19,323 nt of DNA from Alectoria sarmentosa (taxonomy: Eukaryota > Ascomycota > Lecanoromycetes > Lecanorales > Parmeliaceae): contig WOGZ01000487.1 in assembly GCA_009733775.1 (NCBI GenBank), positions 1 to 19,323 on the forward strand, read 5' to 3'. Below are positions 8,100 through 16,400 of the stretch, in pieces. Position 1 is the stretch's first letter. Every line of letters starts with the position of its first letter. The notes under the pieces are model-generated. The model did not search any database. It was given only the letters and a program-made list of their open reading frames with translations, and was not told the DNA's origin. A program made the position numbers and the translations under genes.

Positions 8100-11000
8100 G
8101 TCGTCTTTTTTCTTATAATATATTATAACGAAAAATGATAAATTAAAATAATCATAAATTTTTACAAATTATAAATTTTTATTCATTAATAAACAACTTT
8201 TATTCACGTAAAATATATTTAATATCATTTTTAAACACATTAAAAATGAGTTTAACGATTTTCGTGAAAATATATCTCGTATCATCGCTAAAATTTTGCT
8301 TCGTATAATGTTTTCGATAATTATAAAAATAATCGATTAATCGAACAATAAAGAATTTTTCGTTATTATATAACGTTTAAAATAAATTATTAAACGCATT
8401 AAAAACGACGTTATAATTATAAAACATTTTATTAATATAATCGTTTTCAAAAATTATGACTCGTTGAAAATATAAGCGAAAAATTTATTAATCGTTTTTT
8501 CATCATTTTCTCAAAATATAATATTATTATATTTTTTATAATTAATCTCACTCTTCGAATTGAAAAACAAAAAAGATTATTAAATTATTATTAAAATCAA
8601 AAACAAGAAAATCGCTTAAAAACTACGCATCAATATTTTTAAATAATTATAAAATTATATCGAAACACGTTTTAAAACATATTTTATATTTAAGACTATA
8701 AAGATCGAGATCTTTAAATAATTACGATTTAAAAACTTTTAATTTCTAATAAAAATTCGAAAAAACGTCGAAATTTTAAAAAACGCCAAAAAAATCAAGA
8801 AATGAATAACGTGTTTTAATAAAAACGCGTTTGTTTTAATCTTTATTTTCGATATAATTATTTATAACATTTTTATCAAAATGTATTAATTCTCGAAAAA
8901 TATCGAAACGTTTATTAAAATTATTATTAAATCGAACGTTTATAAAATTCTTAAAATAAATATTAAATATATTAATTAATTGAATAAAAATAAGATTAAA
9001 AATTTAATAATTAAAGCTTCGACGATTATAACGAAACTCTTAAATTTATATTATATAAATGTCGTTTAAATTGAGAATTTAAGCTAAAAAACAAAAAACG
9101 GAAACGAATATCACGATTGCGAAAAGTATATTCGAACAAACAAAATTATTAAATGTTTTCGATATTAAAGATTCGATCATATTATCTCTTTATACGAATG
9201 TAAAACATTAATTTATGCGCGATGCGTTTAAAAACACGATATTCGCGAATGCGAAAAACATCAAAAATAAGATTTTAAACTTAAATGCGTTAATTATTAA
9301 AATTAACATAAGACTTTTTAATTCATTTATTAAAAAATCAAAAACATCGTTAAAGAGACAATTGAAAAGAAATGAAAATTTCAAGTTTTTTATTCTAAAA
9401 AAAATAAACATCAATCACAAAATAACGAAAACTTATTATAAAATTTTATAAACGATATTATATCATAAATCAAAAACACATTTTAACTCGCAAAGATCAA
9501 AAAGTTTCGCGCAAAAAAGTTAATAAAGAAATCGAAATCAAATAAAATCATAATGATAATAAATATAAATTTATTCATTTTAAAGCTCATCTTAAAAATC
9601 ACGATCATTAACATTTTAATAACATAATTTTTTAAATTTCTTAATTAATCGACAATGATATTATAAAGAATTTTTATTACAAAAATTATAATAATTGCGA
9701 ATATAAACGTTTCTTTATTTTAATTCATAATTTTTTAAAAGTCAAATAAATCGTGAAAAACGATTGATTTAAAAAAACGAAAAATTATCGCGAGAAGCTT
9801 ATTAACATCGTTTAATAAAAATTATTATCGCAAATAAGAAAATAATAACGAAATAATTTTTCGAACGTTTTTAGCGATATAAAAAAAAATCTTTAATCTC
9901 AAGAATTTTAAAAAAAATATATCATTTAAGATCACATTTTTCACGTTTTAAGATTTCGAAATTTTATTCACGAAAAACAAAAAAGTGACGAATAAAGAAA
10001 ATAAATTATTTATTATAAACAAATTTATTAAAAAACAAATCAATAAAGTTTCAAGTTTTTTATTTTACAAATTTACGAACGCAAAAGAGACCTTCGTATA
10101 AAAAAAAGCTCGCAATAATTATATCGCATTTTTTAAAAAAAATCGACGAAGATTTCAATTTCAATTCAAATTCTCACGAATCGATAAATCGAAAAATCTT
10201 TATTATATTAAACGATAAAATCATTCGAAACGCTTAAAGACTTAACGATATCTCGTTTAATAACATTTTAATCGAAAATATCTCATTTAACGAAGACTTT
10301 TAATAAAATTATAACGAAAAGAATTAATATTAAAAATATAAAAATCGCGAGTATAAATATTTCAATACAATGTCGATAAATTAATAAACGTTATAATTTC
10401 ATTATTTTAAAAACTTATAACTTTTAAATATGATATTATTATTATTTAAAAACTTTAAAAGCATTTTAAAAAAAATCAAATTCATTATTCAACGCTTTTA
10501 AACTTTTATATATATTATTTAAATCGAAAAAATGAAAAAATTAAGATATACATTTATATAAATATTAAGATTTTTATAAACAAATAATATTCTCGAATTT
10601 ATAACGAGAATTTAATGATAATTATTTTAAAATCTCAAAAATTAAAATAAAAGATTTTATATATTTATAACATTTATAACGCATCTTTTTCTTAAAAATG
10701 AAAAATTTATTTTCAAAAACATAAATTAATAAAGATCAAAAATTATTTAAAAATCTTAATATTAAACATTTTTCGAATCGCGATTATAAAAAATACGATA
10801 AATAAACATTTTATAATAAACGATTTCAGTTTATATTATTTATTATAAATCGACTTCGAGAAATATCAACATATGAAAATTAATCAATTAATCGATATAA
10901 TTAACGAAATAAAACTTTAACTTTTTATCTCGAAAAGCATAATTATTTTTAAATCGAGAAAAAAAAGCGAAATTATGATTATAAATTTTATTTTTATTAC

Positions 11001-11641
11001 GATAAACATTATAAACATTATAATCAAATGCAATATTATCAAAAAATTGAATTTCGATTTAAATTATAAAACATTTTTCACGAAATTAAATCAAAACATT
11101 TAATTTACGTTTTTCAAAAAAGTTCGAAATTGAAAGAGAATAAAAAAAGAGATATTTTTTAATAGGTTAAAAATCATTTTATTAAAACACTTCGAGTCGA
11201 TTAAAGATATCGAAAAATTAAATAATTAAATGTAACAATTAATTACGATTTTAACAAAAATAATTATCGAAATTATCGCAATTAACACGATTATCTCGAA
11301 ATTTAAATCATTTATAAATTAAAAAAATAAAAACGTTATAAAAGAAATTAAGAAATTCGAAAAAATTTGATAATAAATTCGAAATCGTTAAAATAAAATA
11401 AAAATTGAATAACGCTTATAACTTTAAAAAAAGAATTATTAAAAATAAAAAAATCGATAATTGAAAATAATATATAAACGAATACGATAATAATAAGAAA
11501 TTTCGAAAATTTGAAAAACAAATTAAAAACGAATGAATAAAAAACTCGATTTTTATTTTAAAATTTATGAGATTAAATAACATTATAATTATCGAAATCG
11601 AAAAGAAAATAAATTTTTTAAAATATAATTTCTTTTTTTAA
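8100..11641 (+). mobile_element. Probable 5' part of the degenerate LINE (ORF1 and endonuclease region)
   Basis: This lies directly upstream of, and on the same strand as, the recognisable reverse transcriptase. The plus strand is A-rich and largely lacks TG. Around 10360-10950 some frames loosely resemble a Tad1-type apurinic endonuclease order, and at 11290-11480 the pre-RT linker can be read through stops. I could not identify the GDFN or SDH endonuclease motifs with confidence, nor an ORF1 zinc knuckle. The element's 5' end is not visible; 8100 is only the left limit of heavily mutated DNA. The frame 9215-9451 (78 codons) has no recognisable motif. Confidence 0.35.
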
Positions 11642-12960
11642 GCGAAATAAGTCGATTTAAAAGATTTTAAAAAATATTAATATTCGTTATCGAAAAAATT
11701 CTTATTTATCATAATTAGAAAATTCAAATAAATAATATTCACGAGTCATTTTAATAAAGTTATAAACGAAAATAAATTAATTTTTCGAGTATTGCAACTC
11801 GCTTTTAAATATATAAAAATATAATTAAAACATATTTATAACGTATATTTGAAATTAAGATATTATTTAAAACATTTTCGTTATTCGAAAACGATGATTT
11901 TAAAAAAACTCGAAAAAGACGATTATATTTAATTTAAATCGTATCAATTAATCGCTTTTCTCAACATTTTGAGAAAAAAATTTAAAAAGATTATCGTTAT
12001 AAAAATGAATTATTTAATAAAAAAATATCAACTCCTCTTTAAAAAGCATATAAAAAAACGAAAACTTTCGTCGATCGAAAACGCAATTTATATAATATTA
12101 AAAAAATGCACAAAGTTTAAAAGTTTAAGAATAATTAAATAACATTATTATTAATATTAAACGTGAAAAGCGTTTTCGATAACGTTTTACATTTTTAATT
12201 AATATATAATCTCCGCAAACGAGATATTAACGAAAAAGTTATTAATTCAATTAAAAGTTTTTTAAACAATACATTCACAGTTATCGTTATACTCGAAAAC
12301 GAATCATTTTAATATGATATCGAAATAAGATTTTTTTTTAAAGATCTTTTATTTCTCTTATTTTTTATTTATTTTACAATGCGAATATCGTCGATTTATG
12401 TAAAGAAAAAAATCATTTAACATTAATATATATCGACGATATTAATATATTTATAAAAGACTTCACAATTCAAGCGAATTGCGAAACGTTAAAAAAATTT
12501 ACGTCGAAATAAAACGATAAACAATAACACACGCATCGAAATTCGAATTAAATAAATATTAATTAATGCACTTTTAATCGAAGACGAAAAAAACGATGAA
12601 AAAAAAAACGAATAATAATTTAAACGCAAAATTAAAATTAAATTTTTATATTATCAAATCGAGTAAAATAGCGAAACTTTTAAATCTTATATTTAATCTC
12701 GATTTAAAATGAAAAAATTATATTTAATTTTTAAAAATTAAGATTATTATAAAGTTTAACGAATTAATAAATTGTGTTAATTTAACGTGAAAAATTTTAT
12801 ACGAAGATTTAAAAAAATTATATCAAAAAATGATTTTATTTATATTATTATTTAAATAAGTTAAGGTTTATAAATTAAATTTATAATACTTAAGACAAAT
12901 AAAGGCGAAACGAATTTAAGTAACGTCGATCAAGCGAACTCTGCTTGCTTTTTTATGCGT
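11642..12960 (+). pseudogene. Degenerate LINE reverse transcriptase (Tad1-like non-LTR retrotransposon)
   Basis: Reading plus-strand frames through stops gives the RT motifs in order. SHFNKVINENKLIFRVLQL at about 11744 is a mutated form of the KAPG-D-LP motif. YSKTMILKKLEKDDYI begins at 11882, followed by YQLIAFLNIL at 11942 (YRPIALLN class). KKRKLSSIENAIYIIL falls at about 12056. LNVKSVFDNVLH is near 12160 (catalytic Asp in the DVKGAFDNV motif). RSFISLIFYLFYNA is a mutated GSPLSPILYLFYNA. YIDDINIF at 12429 is the YVDD catalytic site, followed by ANCETLKKIY and a W-THASKFELNKYQLMHF-like thumb segment near 12560. There are at least two frameshifts, one in the A run at 12101-12106 and another before the YIDDI motif, and many TAA/TGA codons. 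The order and linker words fit Tad1-clade LINEs of fungi. Similarity fades after about 12925. It is non-functional. Confidence 0.87.
12931..12947 (-). other. Candidate Helitron 3'-terminal hairpin
   Basis: CAAGC at 12931-12935 pairs with GCTTG at 12943-12947 around a 7-nt loop, in a patch (about 12902-12955) with more G+C than its surroundings. It lies about 50 bp downstream, on the minus strand, of the helicase stop codon at 12997-12995. That is where Helitrons carry a short hairpin before their CTRR end. I do not see a clean CTRR at the right distance, and the stem is only 5 bp, so this is suggestive only. The same bases can also be read as plus-strand LINE coding. Confidence 0.25.
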
Positions 12961-12994
12961 ATATAATTTACTTCTATTATTATATAAAAAGCAT

Positions 12995-14740
12995 TTATTT
13001 AATAATCTTATTTTTAATATATTTAATCGAGTGACTTAATTATCTTCTTAATAAATCGTTTAAAATTATAATAAATAAATCGATTTTATTAATAATTCGA
13101 TTTAAGATTATATATAATTAATTATAAACGAAGATCTTCGATTATAAACATAAATCGATTTATTATAAAAATTGATTTTGCGATTTATTAATCGTTATAT
13201 TAAAGATTAAGCGAATTGAATATTAAATGCGTTAAAAAAGAGCATATAAATTGTTCGAATCGAGCGAAATAAAAGATATGCGTGATATATAATAACGTTT
13301 ATCGTTATATTCGTTTTTAAAAATACGATAATCGAATATCTTAAATTCAATATATTTAACTTATAAACGTGTTTTATTGCATAAACTTTATAATTATTAT
13401 AAATTTCTCAATAATATCATCACACAATTTTTTTTTAATTTCAAATATTGAAATAATAAAAAAATTAATTTAAAAACGTTTATTAATTCGATAAATAAAA
13501 AAAAAACTATTTTTTTCGTCAACGACTTAATCACGATTAATATATATCGTTTTAATTTTAGAAAATTTATTAAAAACTTGATTATTGAATCGAGCGACGT
13601 TTTTGTTAAAAATACAAAAAATCGTCTTAAAAATGTAAAAGTTAAATGTTTAATGTGAATTTAAGTCGCGATAAATAGCATTAATCAAGTTTATAATAAT
13701 GTTATTTGATAATTAATCGATAAATTAATCGATAATCTTTCATTTTTTTATGCTTATTAAAGTTTTATTATTTATATTTAAAAGATTATTTGCGAATGTT
13801 TTTATATTAATACGATTTTGTTTAATTAAATTCAAATTGCGAAATTTTATATTTTTTATAAATTTGAGAATTTAAATGTGATTTTATAAATATGAGATTT
13901 TTAAAATAAATATAACGATACGCTTTGATTTAACGTTTTTAATAATCGATAAAACTTAATAAAAGTTATTACAAAAACATATAATTATATTATTAAACGA
14001 TTTAAGATTTTTGCGAATGTCTTAAAATATACAATTAATAATTTTGATGTTATAACGATTTTGTATTAAGATCTCATTTCAAAAGATTAATTTAATTATA
14101 TATAATAATTTAATTAAATCGAATTCATTTATAACATCGTAAGAAAATTAAACAATAATATTTAAAAAGATCTTGAAATAAAAGTGAACGATATAATTTT
14201 TTTGAAGAAGAATAAATGTGATGTTTGAAGAAATTATAATAATTGTTACTTTAAAGATTTCACGTATTTTTCGTAAAACGATGTTTTAAAGCATGATTTT
14301 ATTAATATTTTCATAGCCGTTTAAAAAGAAAAAATAATCATTGAAAAAAAACATCGCGTTTCAAATAACGTTTACAATCATTATTTAATTATTATTAAAA
14401 CTCGTTTACATTTGATTTTAAATGTTTATTTAATAAAAATATTCTTCGCGTAAAAGACGATTGCGTTCGTTGTTATGATGTTGTTCGTAATTATGTTGCA
14501 CTTTTGATAAATCAAAGTTGTTAATTAAATTAATATCTTTTATAAAATTAAAATTGTTATTTTTAAACGAATTTAAATCAAATGAAGATAAAAGTTTTCG
14601 ATAACAACTTATTTCACTTGTGTATCGTTTAATAAAGCGAAATCTTAATAATAAATTTAAAATATATATATATAATCGTTAAAGAGCTTAAATAAAAAAA
14701 GGTGTTAATAATAAAAGAAAACAAAAGAAATTGCGAATAA
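12995..14740 (-). pseudogene. Degenerate Helitron Pif1-like helicase (RepHel C-terminal half)
   Basis: Minus-strand frames, read through stops, give a Pif1/Helitron helicase in the correct order. Motif I is FFFLNGYENINKIML (14318-14292; mutated GxGGTGKT, Lys kept), followed by VTIIIISSNITFILLQ (VASSGIAALLL class) and HFYFKIFLNI. Walker B is LIF*NE (14090-14073; IIWDE). Then come NNIIICFCNNFYQVLSII (GGDFRQxLPV class), LINAIYRDLN (13688-13659), NVARFNNQVFNKF, VVDEKNSF, CVMILLRNL, SLCNKTRL, YISRISFISLDSNN and TINKSQNQ (13195-13172). The frame ends at a stop at 12997-12995. There is a frameshift in the A10 run at 13497-13506 and many Trp/Gln-to-stop changes. An open stretch at 14440-14740 continues the protein upstream. 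In an intact Helitron this domain unwinds DNA for rolling-circle transposition. This copy is dead. Confidence 0.9.
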
Positions 14741-15067
14741 ATAAAAGAAAAATATGTTTAATAAAATCATTTTTAATAAAAGAAAAAAGTAACATTATAT
14801 CAAAAAAAGTGATAATGTTTTATTATAATAAATAACGCGATAATTTTCTCCTCTCACAATTAAAACACTTTTATATATTAATCAAATTTAATAAAAAAAA
14901 ATGAAAAAAATTGCGGATAAACAAAAAAAAAAATACGTTTAACAAAATCATTTTTGATGAAAAAAAAAAACAATATCATATTAAAAAAAGTGGTGATGTT
15001 TTATTATAATAGATAACGCGATAATTTTTTTTTTCGCAATTAAAACACTTTTACACATCAATCAAAT
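14705..15067. repeat. Two tandem copies of a 180-bp segment inside the Helitron
   Basis: Landmarks recur at a spacing of 180-181 bp: TTGCG at 14731 and 14911, TAACGCG at 14833 and 15014, and ATCAAATT at 14881 and 15061. The copies differ mainly by G/A and C/T changes and A-run lengths, so they duplicated before or during mutation. Each contains a short inverted repeat (AACATTAT...ATAATGTT). The left copy overlaps the open minus-strand frame just upstream of the helicase, so this looks like an internal duplication of element sequence. Confidence 0.85.
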
Positions 15068-16080
15068 TAAATCACATATTTCATTTTATATTTATTTTAT
15101 AAATCAAACGATTTATTAAATTCATAATTAAATAAAAACATTACGAAGAGACTTTATAAAGAGTTTTCACCTTTTCAAATATTTTTTTTTTTTTTCAAAA
15201 TTTCATTTCACTCGATATTATTATATATAAAATTTTTTATTATATAAACGATATAATAACTTAAAAGAAAATCATCGTTTATCATTTATAAATCTTTATA
15301 AAATAAAAAATTCGATACGTTTAAAAAAAGAAAGCGTAGATAATAAAGTTCGTTTGCGTTGAAATTAATATAATATATTCTCATAATAATATCGATGCGT
15401 TTTTAATGTGAATTTCATTTTCAATTATTTTGAATATTCTTTTCTTAAACGTAATATTTCATTAAATTAATATAAAAAAAAATTGTTAATCGTCTTTATT
15501 ATTAACATTGTATATTTAATTTAAAAAAAATTATAAAAAAGATTTAACATTCGTTTATTGTTATTATATTAAATAATTGAAAATAATTATTAAAAATCAC
15601 GATTTGTTAATTTGAAAAATGAATAAATAATCGCTTTATAATAAAATTGTAATTATACAATTTAAAATCAAATATCTTTTAACAGATTTTTATTAATTTC
15701 ATTTAACGTATATTTCAATATCTTTAAATCTCATTTATCAAATTTATCACATTATTCTCATTTATTCGTTTTATTTAAAAATTAATTTAATCGTTATTTT
15801 TGTGAACGTATTTAAAGATATATTTATAAATTTTAACGTTAACGTATATTTTCACATTAATGTAAATATTATATTTGATCAACAAATATAAATTATAAAA
15901 TATCACTTAACAATTTTATTTAAACTCATTTTTTAAAGTCATAAGAAATTTATATCAACGATAAATAAAATATTTAATGTTTAATTCAATGATAATATAA
16001 TTATAATTCTTTTAAAAATCGCTTATTACATATATTTTTATTCGAATTTTAATAAAATGAAACGATATTCGTTTTACTTA
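15068..16080 (-). mobile_element. Middle of the Helitron, unassigned Rep-to-helicase linker
   Basis: This lies between the Rep HUH segment and the helicase on the minus strand, where a Helitron should encode the rest of Rep (with its catalytic Tyr) and the linker. A few minus-strand stretches look protein-like, for example MKFTLKTHRYYYENILY at about 15410, but I cannot match them to a named motif. It contains a T14 run at 15182-15195. Assignment to the Helitron is by position. Confidence 0.45.
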
Positions 16081-16400
16081 TAGCGTAATAATTATAATAA
16101 TTATAATTATATATTTAATCACGATAATATAAAGATTGAGAAATCGCATATAATTAAAATTTTTAACATTAATAATAACGTTTATCTCGTTAACGTTTAA
16201 ACAACGATTTTTAAAATATAATATAATAAATATATGAGCATGCGATAGTTCTCGTTTTTGAAATTTTATAATATAATAATACGTCGAAATTCGACTTTTT
16301 GTTCACAAAAGTTAATTAGAATTAAAATTAATTATCGAAATTTTAATCGATCGTAATTCGATTCTCGGGGTAAAAAGAAAAAATTTAAAAGCATTATAAG
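16081..16400 (-). pseudogene. Degenerate Helitron Rep (HUH endonuclease) segment
   Basis: On the minus strand a frame reads TKSRISTYYYIIKFQKRE, then LSHAHIFIILYFKNR, then LNVNEINVIINVKN. This matches the Helitron Rep core (xYTIEFQKRGLPHAHILxxL, followed by EIDxIISAEIPD), with G-to-E/K, P-to-S and T-to-I changes of the RIP type. The HUH pair is HAH, encoded at 16242-16234, and both histidines survive. Upstream in the same frame, near 16375, TPRIE resembles the TANPxWxEI segment. Intact Rep would nick and join the element's ends. The strand and the roughly 1.5-kb distance to the helicase fit one RepHel gene. Confidence 0.8.

Noticed and set aside
9208..9451. Open frames on both strands (minus 9414-9208, plus 9215-9451) inside the AT-rich block
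   Set aside because: Overlapping, Lys/Asn/Ile/Phe-rich translations typical of AT-rich DNA with no motif. The plus frame may be a remnant of LINE ORF1, but nothing shows it.
13040..13640. First read as the RNase H / C-terminal part of the plus-strand LINE
   Set aside because: The minus strand of the same bases gives a clear, ordered match to the helicase C-terminal motifs (NVARFNNQVFNKF, CVMILLRNL, YISRISFISLDSNN, TINKSQNQ). The plus-strand reading had only vague resemblance.
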